Below, piece after piece: positions 1 to 11,615 of a stretch of 64,000 bases of DNA. The stretch is from Siphonodentalium dalli. Taxonomy: Eukaryota > Mollusca > Scaphopoda > Gadilida > Siphonodentaliidae. The DNA is taken from assembly GCA_032622095.1 (NCBI GenBank), contig CP136067.1:195448052-195512051 (forward strand), written 5' to 3'. Both the position numbers and the translations under genes were made by a program. Numbering within the stretch: position 1 is the stretch's first letter; each line of letters opens with the position of its first letter. The notes under the pieces are model-generated. The model did not search any database and was not told where the DNA came from. It was given only the letters and a program-made list of their open reading frames with translations.

Positions 1-129
1 TTTGACCATCTAGTCGGGGCTAGTCACCACGTTATGGTACGTTCACACACTGGTATTTTTTGCAGGCATTTCAACATAGAAAACCATATGGTAGCTAACG
101 ACATCAGTAGTAAAATGTCTGTAATATAT
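1..129. other. Window edge, outer flank of left arm
   Basis: This is AT-rich sequence outside the clearly matching part of the left arm. No gene or repeat boundary is visible. The arm may continue past the window start. Confidence 0.3.
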
Positions 130-3100
130 AAGTTCCACATTAGTATAGTCGGAGAAGGCGAAAAAAATGGTGAACCTAGAAGAAATTGGTAGAGAAGCGA
201 TTTTTATGTCATTGGACGCGGGAATATCTCCCGAATAATATATCCAAAATCCGCTAAAATCCGCTTTGAGCAATTTTTTCTACATCACTTTAAAATAGGG
301 GTCCCCTTTCAAATATGTGTGCTGATTTTCTAATGAGTTATTTATTGGCAAACATTGGGTACCAAGATAACATTGATATATTATTGTAACTGTGATATGT
401 ATTACATCCTGTATATATTTAACGTTGTAAATAAGTCAATATTGGCCACAGTTTCCGCGAAATTTTAATTTTTTTAACGAGAATATCATTCAGTTTCGCA
501 AAAATGTGTCGCGTTTTCAAAAATATATCCGAGTATATGGTACATTGTTTGGAGATTTGTCAATCTAATGTGTCGCAAATGATCTTAAAATGTGCACAAG
601 CATGTCCTGAATACGTAGATAATTTAATTAAACATAGAGTACAAATATCTGAAAAATATTAACCCTACCCCCAAAATATGACATTTTAGGTAAAATATTG
701 GAAAAAATAAAATACTTAAAATTATAACACTACCTATTTATTGATTAACTGTGGGGTATTTGTAATACTTCTAAATCATTTTGGTAGCATGTTTATAGAA
801 AAGTAGTGGTTATTTTATGAATATAACAGAGAAAACCCGTATAGTATATGTAAATTGACCCAATAAAAGGCGAGCAATTGTTAACTCAGCTGCTGAACTT
901 GATATAAATATTTTCAGAACCGAGTTTGGGGCAGGTTTGTGGTGGATATCTCATGATATTCCAAAATCCACCTAAATCCGACTGGGAAATAATGAACCTG
1001 AGAACTGTGCAGGGGGCGGGGGGCTCACATTTAAACCATTTTGTTTTGATTCTCCCCTGCAATCACACTGAATGGCTATTACACATGGAGTTAGTAAAGA
1101 GCGTCAAATATGATCTTCATGCGTCATAAAGTATAGTGATGCTACACCAAACAATGTAGCATTGTGTACTGAACTATTCGTATCCAAATGCTCTTTGTTA
1201 ATTGGTCAGGCATCCGCCACCCACAAAGCATCGACACATTTTGTCACTTGTATGCAACTCTCGCTCACATCGCAAAGCTACTTCGCAGCACTATAATCAT
1301 ATCGATACACGTGTATTAATATTTATATATTAAATTGTTTTGTCAAACTTCGTCTCCTGCTGAAACCTAACGGTGTCAATGAACGCTAGAGACAATTTGA
1401 TTGTAATTCTCACTTGTTTTAAAAGCTATCTCGGCGAGAGTGTTGTAATTCATTGTTTTATTAGAATCACATTTTCTATCATTTGAGATTAATCATAGTT
1501 TATTTGAGTGTCATATTAATAGGTGTATTATTATATATATGTCTGAGGAATTGGCATCAGGGGACACTAGTCATTTATCGGCTGACTTATGTAGTATTGG
1601 GTTTGATAAAGAGCAGTCAGTTGCTGTTTCTGAGAAAAGGCATATTAACCCTAATTAGTTTCGGCGTCGTGCTTTACTTAATTAGTCGCATTAGTGCAAG
1701 TCCTATTAGAAATGTGTTGCTACATAGAAAATGCAGACGTGATTTTACAGATTCTAAGAGAGGTTTGTGCAGTGCTAGTGGCAATGTTGAGATGTCATCG
1801 ACAAAATCGAGTCAGATCTAGCCTGTTACCTTTCAATTACAAAGATGACTGCTTGATATGTGGACAACATGCCCATAAATTCTCTTAGAACACAATTTCG
1901 AAGTGTCACCACACTTCCAGTGCGCGACAAGTTATTAGAGTGTTGCGCGAAAAGGGGGGAGTCGTTGATCTTTCTGTCCAAACAAAACATTATGGTTGTA
2001 TTGATCTGGTTGCGGCTGAAGCTGTTTACCATGACAGTTGTCTCACTCGTTTCATGTTGAAAACAGATATCACAGTATCAACGGATCGAAAGCCACAGTC
2101 CGGTCGGAAAATAGACTGAAATGCAGCAATGGTTTCAAATGGTCTGTGAGTGGATTGAGTCAGAATCTGGTGACGAATTATACACTCTCTATGAACTTCA
2201 TAGTAAGATGGTAGAATTATCTGGTGTGTCCGAAGTATATTCCATAAAATGGCTAAAGGAGAAGTTACTTGACCACTATCGGACCTACCTAGTTTTTTCT
2301 GAAGTGGATGGTCGAAGCAACGTTATTTGTTTCAGAAATATGGCCAATTTCATAATCAATGATAAGTGGTACGCCGAGAAAAACATGACATTGAGGAAGA
2401 AGCCGAGAGGATAGTAATGGCAGCTGCCAATATTACCAGAGCTCAATTGAGTGAGATGGAGTACAGTGTACATGGATGACATTTCTGATGTTGAGCGAGG
2501 TAATCGTTTGATCACAGCCCACCTGCTAACTCCGACTGTTGAAAGTTCTGGTTCCTTTAGACTTGAAGCAAATTAGTATTGGCCAGTCTATTATTCAAGC
2601 AGCACGACCACGATCAGTGGTATCACCGATTTTATTCGGCCTTGGTGTCGACCTGGACCATATATTTGGGTCCAAATGGCTTGTAACGGAACTATCGAGA
2701 TTAGGCTTCTCGAATAATTACGCTGAAGTTGAGTTGTACAAGCAGTCAATAATCCAGGCCGAAGATGACGACAGTGTTCTTGCTTCATATTTCTCAGGGG
2801 CGTTCACGCAGTGGGTTGCAGATAACGTGGACCATAATGTTGCAACACTAGATGGTCACGTGATATTTCATGCAATGTAAATAATTGCTACATGCGATGA
2901 TTCCCCACTACAACCAAGACAACAGTTAGTCATAAGACAACCAAGATCCAAGGTTGATGCTATTGTGAAAGGCAAAGGAGTGCCTATTCACCAATACATG
3001 AGTTGTCCCGAAAAGTGACTTTCAATAGTCACATACAAGCCTCTGCTCCAGCTCCAGTTCGTACATACATTGCCCCAGATATCAATTCAGATTTGCTCTT

Positions 3101-5115
3101 GCATGCAGGGCGGCTTTTCAGTAAGCGAGCAAACCTAGACCCAATTGGTCGGGTAATATGGAACATATATTCTACGAGTGCCAAAATGTAACAAGTTAAC
3201 ATCGGCTGTCGTCGAATAACCAGATATAGTACTGCCTGACATAACGGATACAGAATCAGCGGGGCGAAATTGTCAACGCTGTAGACAACGAAACTGGTCT
3301 TCTGTCTGACACTGACAACGTTTTGGAAACACTTGATCCACATGTTGGACAGATATCAAAACTGACAATCTCGGACACCAGATGGGAAAGAGGTAATTGT
3401 TGCGGCCGATGGCACTGATTTGTTAATCCTCCTCTTGTATATGTATACCATTGGAATGAAGACATGGCAGATATATACTTCCTTTCAAATGCAGGGAAGA
3501 CAGTCAAGGGTGGTGTAGCTATCTGGAAAATCCAAGTTATTGTGCAGAAGGATGACCAACATTCTTTTTCTTTATGCCTGGACTGGATGCGGCACAACAT
3601 CAGAACATATGGGCAAGGTAAAACAAGCATGCTAAAGAAAATAGAGTCGCCCGATATACAACAAATGGCGAGTGTCATAAGCAACATACAGCTGACGAAA
3701 AACTCGTTGGCGATGTTGGTGTGAAATTGTTCATGATTTATGCTGGCAAAATGGATGACACGCTGAATGGTTTGAGGAAATTCATGGAAATGATTTCCTT
3801 GGCCAGAGGATTATTGGATCCGCAGAAATTACCACCGACGGAATGGGCAGCATATTTCCATAGCATAAGAGTTCACATGCAGGTTATGATATGGAAATCT
3901 CTGTGGGACACACATATGGACCCAACAGTATGGGGGTGGAAAACCCAAGAGACACAATTAGTTCCAGTCATGACAGACCTAGAAGCTGCACCCGATTCAT
4001 TGCTGAAATTTGTTCGTTGCAAGTGCAAGATAGTGAGTAGGAATTCTTGTGGGAATAACTCATGTTCATGTAGAAAAAGTGGACTCCAGTGTGCTATAGC
4101 CTGCGGTGACTGTCGTGGTGATGGCTGTAAAAATTCGGAGGAAATTCTCATTGCTGAAGGCGAGTCTGAGAGGTGAAAGTGGAACACAAATATGACAAAA
4201 CATTACTTTCTCTAAATTTTGGTCCCTATTATGACACCCATCTTGGATTATGAAGGTCACGTTGTAACACATTACGACAGTGTGTGTATGAACTGCTGTT
4301 CTGATTAGTAAAATACATCAGATATTATGCTATGAGTAGTTATACCAGGTTCAATGGTCGAGTTGATAATGTTTTGCCTTTTCCGACTATATACATTGTA
4401 TATATTATAATATCGGGGTTTCTCTGCCATTTTCACAACATAACCAACACTCTTCTATAAACATGTCACTATAATGACTTTAAAGTATTACGCATACATC
4501 ATAGTTAATCAATAAATAGTTAGTGTTATATTTTAAGTGTTTTTATATTTTCCATTTTTTTTACCTGAAATTTTATTTTTTGGGGGTAGGGTTAATATTT
4601 TTCAGATATTCGTGCTCTATTATTAATTAAATTATACATATTTCATACTGTTGTATTGAGGACATGCATGTGCATATTATAATGCTATTTGCGATACATT
4701 CGATTATCCAATTTCCAAAAAATATGCAAATTACTCGGGGATATTTTTGAAAAAGAAACACTTTTTTTGCGCAAGTGAATGATAATTTCGTAAAAAATAT
4801 TAAAATAGGGCCGAAATTTTCATCAATATTGACTAATATATAAAGGGTAATATAGACTGGGGTAATACTAGTAACAATTATAGTTATCTGTCAATGTCAT
4901 CTTGGTACCCACTGTTTTACAATTTACTGCGAATTTGAAAATCAACACAAAGGTGACAATATTTCAAAGTGATGTAGAAAAAATTGCTCAAAGCGGATTT
5001 TAGCGGATTTTGGATATGTTGTTCTGGAGATGTTCCCACGTTCAATGACATAAAAATAGCTTCTCTACCAATTTCTTCTAGGTCCAACCCTTCTCCGGCT
5101 ATACTACATGCAATG
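130..5115. mobile_element. Long-inverted-arm element carrying a PIN-like/CxC pseudogene
   Basis: The left arm (about 130-855) and right arm (about 4385-5115) are diverged reverse complements of each other. Shared landmarks in the same order from outside to inside are CTAGAAGAAATTGGTAGAGA, AAAATCCGCTAAAATCCGCT, GGGTACCAAGAT, AACCCTACCCCCAAAA, TATTTATTGATTAACT and CATGTTTATAGAA. Each arm is about 730 bp, with many substitutions and small indels, so the element is old. The 3.5 kb between the arms holds one decayed plus-strand gene. Outer ends and target duplications could not be fixed: the left end degrades towards the window edge and a 41 bp tandem repeat abuts the right end. A terminal-inverted-repeat transposon is the simplest reading; an inverted segmental duplication around a gene is the alternative. 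Confidence 0.6.
1830..4176 (+). pseudogene. Decayed PIN-like nuclease / cysteine-rich-tail protein gene
   Basis: Successive frames encode pieces of one protein type. A CxxC segment (DCLICGQ, near 1849) and a segment reading LVAAEAVYHDSC (near 2005) come first. The frame 2121-2414 follows (CEWIES, YSIKWLKEKL, NMANFIINDKWY), then 2539-2880 (RPRSVVSPILFGLGVDLDH, FTQWVADNVDHNVATLDG). Near 3414 comes GTDLLILLLY, at 3464 ADIYFLSNAGKTVKGG, and near 3572 YAWTGCGTTSEHMGK. The intact last frame 3721-4176 ends in a cysteine cluster (RCKCK, CSCRKSGLQC, ACGDCRG). The DTDxLxLLL and TGCDTTS signatures resemble FEN1/PIN-type nuclease active-site blocks; here the GCD aspartate reads G. At least four frame changes and several stops make it a pseudogene. 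I know this architecture as a multicopy family in invertebrate genomes, without an established function. It fills the interior between the inverted arms. Confidence 0.65.
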
Positions 5116-5141
5116 GTGCTACTAACATTTGCCTTCAAATA

Positions 5142-5266
5142 CCTGTATGATTTATTATTGTGAGATAATTGCATGCTATTTACCTGTATGATTTATTATT
5201 GTGAGATAATTGCATGCTATTTACCTGTATGATTTATTATTGTGAGATAATTGCATGCTATTTACC
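5142..5266. repeat. 41 bp minisatellite, three copies
   Basis: The unit beginning CCTGTATGATTTATTATTG and containing GAGATAATTGCATGCTATTTA starts at 5142, 5183 and 5224. That is three nearly identical copies with a period of exactly 41. It lies directly outside the right inverted arm and may have grown from its terminal sequence. Confidence 0.9.
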
Positions 5267-6180
5267 GGCAAACTTTGGTAGCATCGCTACAGATGGAACT
5301 ATCAACTTTTTATTTCTCACGTCTTTAGATATGTTGCAGGTGCATTTTATAAACATTTGTTTTTTGCTTTGGTTTTCTGGCTTTCTGTATCGAAAAGCCT
5401 GCAAAAATAATGACAGCCAAATTTGCGAGTCTGTGTATGCGGCCTTAATGAATGCCAGAGGCATAAACATCTTTACCGCATATATACTGGTGTTGTGGTT
5501 AACATGTGGGTATGGATGGTGAACCTTTATTGAAAAGTAGAATTAGAAAGTGTTGAGTTATTTACTGATATTTCTGGTGCTTTTCATTAAAGCTTACATG
5601 ATTGAAATTTCACCCAAATTGTAAGATTCCACACCCTTTGCTTGCCTTATCCTGCTATTTTCAACGTTGTCCATTAAATTCTGTGTGGGGGGGGGGGGGG
5701 GTCCCAAATATTAAAAACCCAAAATATTAACAATGAATCCTGGAATTTTTTCCGGACCAGCCCCCACCAATTCTAATGTCAAAAAGAGCTATTGTTTCAG
5801 CAAAAATACTTATTTCGGCTCCAATTGGCAGGAAATTCCAAATTAACTGCAATGTTTTCCTTTCAGTTTGAAATATGATACGATGTAGTAATTTAACACC
5901 AAACACTCTTGGGAAATAAGTTATATAGGACTTAGCCACAGGCTAAATTCACCAAAATCTCGAATTTCTGGAAAGGGTCACTGGTGGGACCATTTTTCGT
6001 CGATCTTACCTTGGCCACCAGTGATTCCATTATTTTATACTGTAATTTTTGTTTTGTCTTTTAAAATAATCAGTTTAAACTTTTTCTACCGTGGGTAGGG
6101 GGGTAGGGGTACCCTACAACTTTGGGCGTGTTGTCCGCTGCATAGCTATTACAACCAGTTTACTCATGTTTATGCATATC
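5267..6180. other. Unassigned stretch with a 15 bp poly(G) run
   Basis: An open frame from 5214 to 5522 (102 codons) starts inside the 41 bp repeat and resembles nothing I know, so it is not called a gene. A G15 run lies at 5687-5701. GTGGGTAGGGGGGTAGGGG at about 6092-6110 could form a G-quadruplex. Nothing else is recognisable. Confidence 0.4.
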
Positions 6181-6194
6181 TCATATATATTTTG

Positions 6195-6690
6195 AAGACC
6201 TCTGTCTGTTTGTCTGTATGTTTGTCTGTCTGTATGTTTGTCATTTATACAAATCTACGATTCTCGACCGATCGGGACCAAACTTGGTACGTGTGTGTAG
6301 TTTGACCAGGCGGTGGACGTTGTCGTATTGGCGAGCCCGTGCGGCGCCCGCTTCGCGCATGCGCAGACGAGATCTCGGAAACGGGTGGAGCTATCGACTT
6401 GAAATTTGCTATGTGAATGTATCTTGCCCCGGATACGAATTTTATCGGGTCGCCGAGCCCGTGCGACGCCAGCTTCGCGCATGCGCAGACGAGATCTCGG
6501 AAACGGGTGGAGCTATCGACTTGAAATTTGGTATGTCAATGTATCTTGCCCCGGATACGAATTTTATCGGGTCGCCGAGCCCGAGCCCGTGCGACGCCAG
6601 CTTCGCGCATGCGCAGACCAGCTCTCGGAAACGGGTGGAGCTATCGACTTGAAATTTGGTTTTTGAATAGCCCGGACAACGTCGGGCTTA
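6195..6690. repeat. Tandem-core repeat with GTCTGT head
   Basis: A head of imperfect GTCTGTCTGTATGTTT repeats (6200-6240) is followed by GACCGATCGGGACCAAACTTG. Three tandem copies of a roughly 120 bp GC-richer unit then follow, each with GAGCCCGTGCG, CTTCGCGCATGCGCAGAC and TCTCGGAAACGGGTGGAGCT (about 6330, 6450 and 6575). It ends near CCGGACAACGTCGGGCTTAT, which can fold. Long open frames here are by-products of the tandem unit. Confidence 0.75.
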
Positions 6691-7315
6691 TCGGCTAGTC
6701 TATTATATATTTTGAAAGATCTGTGTGTGTATCTGTCTGTGTGTGTGTGTGTAATCGATGGACTCGAAAATGGCCCAGCCGATTTCGATGAAACTTGGTA
6801 TGTGGGGGTATTTTCGGCCGGGGACGAACATAGGCATATTAATTTGTCCGTGCGACGTCACCTTGACCTTGAAATCGGGTCATTTCAAGGTCAAACGCCC
6901 GAATATCACGGGATTTCGATGAAACTTGGTATGTGGGGGTACTTTCTTATGGCGAGTCTCATAAGCATATTCATTTGCCCGTGCGACGTGACCTTGACCT
7001 TGAAATCGGGTAACTTCAAGGTCAAATCGCCAATTTTGATGGGATTTCGACGAAATTTGATACGTGGGGTTACTTTTGTTCACCGATTGTTTTGGACGGG
7101 TCCAATCGTGACCCCGACCAGACCTTGACCTTCAAAATGATCAATTCAAGGTCAAATCGGGTAAAACCGGATGGATTTCGACGGGCACGTTTGTCGGGTA
7201 CTTTTGTCCGGGCAGTGTTTTTGGACTGGTCAAATCGTGACCCCACTTGACCTCGACCTTCAAAATGGACAATTCAAGGTCAAAGCCCGGACGAAGTCGG
7301 GTCACCTTCTAGTTT
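6691..7315. repeat. Second tandem-core repeat with TGTCTGTGTG head
   Basis: The head TCTGTGTGTGTATCTGTCTG is followed by units of about 130 bp containing GATTTCGATGAAACTTGGTA, CGTGCGACGTGACCTTGACC and TTCAAGGTCAAATCG (about 6780, 6915, 7040, then weaker copies to about 7300). Later units keep only the CTTGACC/TTCAAGGTCAAA half-sites. The end GCCCGGACGAAGTCGGGTCA is a short hairpin. The design matches the neighbouring repeat although the sequence differs. Confidence 0.75.
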
Positions 7316-7405
7316 GTATATATTTTTAAAACCATGTATTTGGTAGAAGAATTCTAATGAACCTGAATGAAGTATCGCTGTCGGCAAGTGATTTTCCACA
7401 GTTTA

Positions 7406-7424
7406 CCCCCCCCCCCCCCCCCCC
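7406..7424. repeat. Poly(C) run, 19 bp
   Basis: An uninterrupted C19 tract lies between gttta and acatgaaag. Similar G/C runs of 11-19 bp recur through the window. Confidence 0.95.
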
Positions 7425-7614
7425 ACATGAAAGAGTAAATGTGGCACATCAAAACTTGGACACGACAAAATCGTTGGTTTCTATGGGTGGAGGGTTAACC
7501 TCCATCCATGCAGATTTTCCTCTGCCAATAATACAGTAAAGTTATGATAGATGTCCTGTGACTGAAACAGCAATGTATACCAATAAATCAATTCAATGTA
7601 TATAATTGAGATAC

Positions 7615-7936
7615 CTTCTGATGCCTGTGTGAAGTTTGTTCTCTGTTTCCGGTATACTGAGGATCCACTTGTCACCGCGTTGAGGTTACTTGCCGAGAGT
7701 AAGCACAACTGAGACGTCTCTTTGTAAGAGAAAATGTCACACCAAGATCGCTGATCACATGCTCCCGCGCATTCTATCGTCGAATAACATGGTTCAAAAA
7801 TGTCATTAACAAAGTGTGATCCACCAGTTTCACTAAGAAAATAGTAGGTCGCTTTTGGAACTTGGCCTTCGGTGAATACCGGGTTGACAAGAACCAGAAA
7901 TGACAACACCATTGCCAGCAATTTATTTCCTTCCAT
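7615..7936 (-). CDS. First coding exon of a secreted PAN/apple-like protein
   Basis: From ATG at 7936 the frame encodes a classic signal peptide (MEGNKLLAMVLSFLVLVNP, cleavage likely near TEG). It is followed by a cysteine pattern typical of PAN/apple domains: FEPC, then IECAGAC, then RSWCDIFSYKE, then QLCLLS. PAN domains are disulfide-bonded modules for protein or carbohydrate binding in secreted and surface proteins. The exon most likely ends at 7615, where GAAG is followed by GTATCTC, a usable splice donor. The frame stays open to 7481 but loses domain character there. No later exon was found at lower coordinates, so the rest of the gene is either far away or lost. A piggyBac-like MITE sits only about 80 bp upstream of the start codon. 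The specific gene is not identified. Confidence 0.7.
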
Positions 7937-8171
7937 CTTGACCCGACGTAAATAAAAAGCAATAGGAACGTACCAACAGATGGAAACCTGTTTATAGTGA
8001 ACGTTTACTTACAAGCACTTAACCCTTTACCCAACAAACCGGCCAAAACCGACCAAATAAAGCTTCAACAGCCTAAAATATCTTCGGTCTGTCTCAATAG
8101 AACCATACAAATATGGATATCATTGGAACCGGCTCCTTGACCACATTGTGATAGTTACAGTTATGCCCTGT

Positions 8172-8240
8172 GCCAATGCATTCTCTTATATATGCGAGTC
8201 GACCATAGGTCGCCTCGCATATATAAGAGAATGCATTGGC
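8172..8240. repeat. 69 bp palindrome, copy A
   Basis: GCCAATGCATTCTCTTATAT continues to GCGAG, then a short spacer with TCGACCATAGGTCG, then the exact reverse complement of the first arm. The arms are 27 bp and the transcript would form a strong hairpin. The same unit recurs at six further places in this window. Confidence 0.9.
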
Positions 8241-8319
8241 CTAAACAAAATCTTTTTTTAACACTTTCTACAATTTTTTCTTACATTCTTTAACAATTTT
8301 ATAATTTTTAATGTGTTAA

Positions 8320-8388
8320 GCCAATGCATTCTCTTATATATGCGAGGCGACCTATGGTCGACTCGCATATATAAGAGAATGCATTGGC
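8320..8388. repeat. 69 bp palindrome, copy B (inverted to A)
   Basis: The same palindrome appears with the spacer in opposite orientation (CCTATGGTCGA). Together with copy A it gives the MITE an internal inverted symmetry. Confidence 0.9.
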
Positions 8389-8418
8389 ACAGGGCCCTTC
8401 TGTTGGGTAAAGGGTTAA

Positions 8419-9030
8419 AAGATGGACCTATTATATTGCATGCTTGTCAATTATAGTCTTAACACGACGTAAAGTCACTCCCACACAAATATCACACCCA
8501 ATACTATTCCTGCGCCGCAAACCATGCATAGATCAGGCATTCAATGATTATGTTCATCATTATCCCCGGGTGCCAATCCCTGTATTGATTTCTCGTGGCT
8601 CACAAGGCAAACATTGAGCATGAAGTTGACTGAATATTGTTCATGACAACCTTTGGAACTATACCCACCCAGCTAGACACTATTATATAGATAATGCATT
8701 CTTTGGCATTGAGTATGCCAATATAGTAGTCCGAGAGGAGGACGACTATTTTAGCATAGTCCACGACATGACATGCATTATTTATTATATTGTATTGAAC
8801 ATTGGTGTCAATTCTCACACAATTTCTGTGTCTGATTTTGTCACTACTATTTAACGTGAATTTTCGAAAGTGGTCTCAGATTTTACAATATACTGCAATC
8901 ATTATGTATATGTAAAGCGGCTCATGGTCCGCAAATTTCAATATTCCAGTGCTTTTACTATGACAAATCTGAAAGCATTCTGACTGGAGCATGTGCTCAG
9001 TTTTACTACCATCGTCAGTTCATTGTCATC
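8419..9030. other. Unassigned AT-rich stretch
   Basis: No recognisable gene or repeat is seen. An open frame of 72 codons on the minus strand (8600-8818) has no family features. Confidence 0.3.
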
Positions 9031-9039
9031 TTGGTCTTG

Positions 9040-9600
9040 TTATGTTTAGCCATACCATAGTATGGTAAACATAGTGTCGTTGTCCAGATTGACCACTCGT
9101 CGTTAGTCCGTCCGTCTGTCTGTCTGTCTGTCTGTAGACACTTTACGCATGGTGCGATAACTGAAATATTTTCTATCTGATCGGAACCAAATTTTGTATA
9201 TGAAACGAGTTCGAATATGGGTTCGATCCAAGTTTTTTTTACGGAGTTATGGCCCTTTTTCGACTTAGAATTCATGCATGCTACCATAACTCAAAAGAAT
9301 TTTATCTGATCAGAATCAAATTTGGTATGCAAGTTTCTCGGACAAAAATACAGATCGAGTTCGATTATGGGTTTGATCCGATATTTTTTAATGGAGTTAT
9401 GGCCCTTTGACTTAGAATTTCTGCATATTTTGATAAATCAACCATTTTTCAACTGATAAGAACCAAATTTGGTATGCGAGTTTCTCAACTCAAAATACAA
9501 ATCGAGATTGAATATGGGTTAGATCCAACATTTTATACCAGAGTTATGGCCCTTTTTCAACTAAGAATTGAACAGATAACCATAGCAGTCAACAACTAAT
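9040..9600. repeat. Tandem-core repeat, CCGTCTGTCTG head
   Basis: It starts with ACCATAGTATGGT (a small palindrome), then TAGTCCGTCCGTCTGTCTGT and TAGACACTTTACGCATGGTG. Units of about 150 bp follow, carrying TCTGATCGGAACCAAATTT, TTCGAATATGGGTTCGATCC and GGAGTTATGGCCCTTTTTC (about 9180, 9305 and 9455). A shorter copy of the same family lies at 9925-10160. Confidence 0.8.
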
Positions 9601-9924
9601 TGATTACCAGCAGTATCACTTTAGCTCTGTGAGAGACAAACAGTAAATCTGAGTTATTGATACTTAGAGTTATTTTTAGACATTAGTGTGAGGGGTAACC
9701 AGATATATGTTTTTGAGGGACAGGACACTGGCTTAAATTTGCACTCTTACTCTGGGTTTCTGAGAAGGTCTCTATGCCAGGAAAGATGGGAATAAATTGT
9801 GTTTTATCACATATTTTGTCATGTTTGTCCAGTGTTTCACAGACAAAAAAATCAAATGCATGCCCATGCTGGTAGAGATGGGAAAATTGATACTTTAATA
9901 CCCACAAAAGACTAATTTTTATGG

Positions 9925-10160
9925 TTACCCATATCATAGTATGGAAGTGTTAACATCCGGATTGACCAACTGTCATTAGTCCATCCATCTGTTTGTCTGT
10001 AGACACTTTACGCATGGTGCGATAACTCAAACATTTTTTATCTGATCGGAACCAAATTATGTATATGAATTTCTCAGCACAAAAGACAGATCGAGTTCGA
10101 ATATGTTTTTGATCAGACAATTTTTAACTGATTTATGGCTCTTTTTCAACAAAAAAAATA
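9925..10160. repeat. Second copy of the ACCATAGTATGGT tandem-core family
   Basis: CCATATCATAGTATGGAAGT, TAGTCCATCCATCTGTTTGT, TAGACACTTTACGCATGGTG and TCTGATCGGAACCAAATTA repeat the order seen at 9040, with about one core unit remaining. Confidence 0.8.
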
Positions 10161-10550
10161 TTCACTCTTAAAAAAATAAATTTAGTTTGAATTCCTTGCC
10201 CTATTTAACATAAGCCTGTGATTTATTGACAGCTCTGCTGTATAACAGATATTAATCGGTCAGCAGTGAGGTGTTTATCTTGATTGCTGTTGTGGGTAGA
10301 ATTTGATACATTATCATTATATTGGAATCTCTTGATCATGTATTGCATGTCCAGGTCACCTTTTCACATTTAACCCAAGGATGTGGTGGTTCAGCATTAC
10401 AGATCCTGTTCAATTGCATTCTCTTATATAAATGTGAGTGACACATAAATTCCAGTAATTTGTGTTATGTGCATTGTCTATAATAGTACCTAACAGTATA
10501 CTCTATAATTCAACATCAAAACTCTCATTTATAATTCCAATCAGAGTTTT
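10161..10550. other. Unassigned stretch with a palindrome half-copy
   Basis: CAATTGCATTCTCTTATATA at 10411-10430 is a single diverged arm of the 69 bp palindrome family. Nothing else is recognised. Confidence 0.45.
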
Positions 10551-11398
10551 AGATTGTTTATGGCACGTCTCATTTCTGTGTCGATGTTTGAAGAAGCGAA
10601 AAAGAGGGGTTCAGATATAAAGTTATTGAAGTTGGTGAGCCGATATAATGCATCTAGGAGGGGATCCAGCCCAACAGGGTGTGAATGTTTGCTTTTAAGG
10701 CGAAATTTTTCTTTCGAGAGCGAATTGGAAGGGGTCTATGGTCGAGTTGTCCGTTTCTGTGTCGGCATATTTACATTTCAGGCTGAGTCGCCTGAAGAAA
10801 TGTTTGATGTCATCGGATAATTGTGGGAGGTTGTTTCCCTGAGGTGTGGCACAGAATGTGAGTCCCTTGGCTAGGATATTTTCCTCGGCCGGGGTTAATG
10901 GGTGGTCTGAGACATTAACGATAACACCAGAGTATGCATTACTATTTGTATTGTTGAAAGGATCAGTGGGTCTGTTTCTCGGTCTCTTGTCGAAACGAGT
11001 TTTCTTGCTGTATAGGTTTTGGAGTTTAGTAATGACGGCTTCGATTTCTTTGCCGGAGTTCGTTCTCCGTGTCGTGTTTGTTCGGTTCTGTGGTCTCCTG
11101 TTTGTATTTGCATAGTTAGGTGGTTTCCGTGAAAAATTTGGTCTGCTGGGCGGTTGTCTACCTTTTGAGATAGGGGAATTTGTATTCACGGTAGTTTTTA
11201 ATAAGTTCTCTTAAGTTCAGGTCATGTCTTTTCCTAATGGAGGCATTCAGACGTTGGACCAGAGAATTGAGTGCCGTGGTCAATTCCTCTTTCTCCCGAT
11301 TGCTGGCAGCGGTTGCCCAGTTTGTTCTAAGTCGAGAGAGGGACTCATTTGTTGAGTCCTTTTCCACTTTAACCCTTTACCCAACAGAAGGGCCCTGT

Positions 11399-11467
11399 GC
11401 CAATGCATTCTCTTATATATGCGAGTCGACCATAGGTCGCCTCGCATATATAAGAGAATGCATTGGC
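11399..11467. repeat. 69 bp palindrome, copy C
   Basis: Sequence and spacer are as in copy A. It sits 26 bp inside the MITE end. Confidence 0.9.
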
Positions 11468-11546
11468 TTAACACATTAAAAATTATAAAATTGTTAAAGA
11501 ATGTAAGAAAAAATGGTAAAAAGTGTTAAAAAAAGATTTGTTTTAG

Positions 11547-11615
11547 GCCAATGCATTCTCTTATATATGCGAGGCGACCTATGGTCGACTCGCATATATA
11601 AGAGAATGCATTGGC
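11547..11615. repeat. 69 bp palindrome, copy D
   Basis: It is inverted relative to copy C and pairs with it as A does with B in the first MITE. Confidence 0.9.

Larger units (their letters stand above)
8023..8414. mobile_element. piggyBac-like MITE, copy 1 (TTAA target)
   Basis: The ends CCCTTTACCCAACA and TGTTGGGTAAAGGG are perfect 14 bp inverted repeats. They are flanked by TTAA at 8019-8022 and 8415-8418, the target duplication of the piggyBac superfamily. At 392 bp it has no coding capacity and would depend on a transposase in trans. It contains two inverted copies of a 69 bp palindrome (8172-8240 and 8320-8388). The element at 11373-11754 is its reverse complement with few differences. 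Confidence 0.9.

Noticed and set aside
6218-6666. 144- and 86-codon plus-strand frames
   Set aside because: They read through the 120 bp tandem unit, giving repeated peptide blocks; no start context or family.
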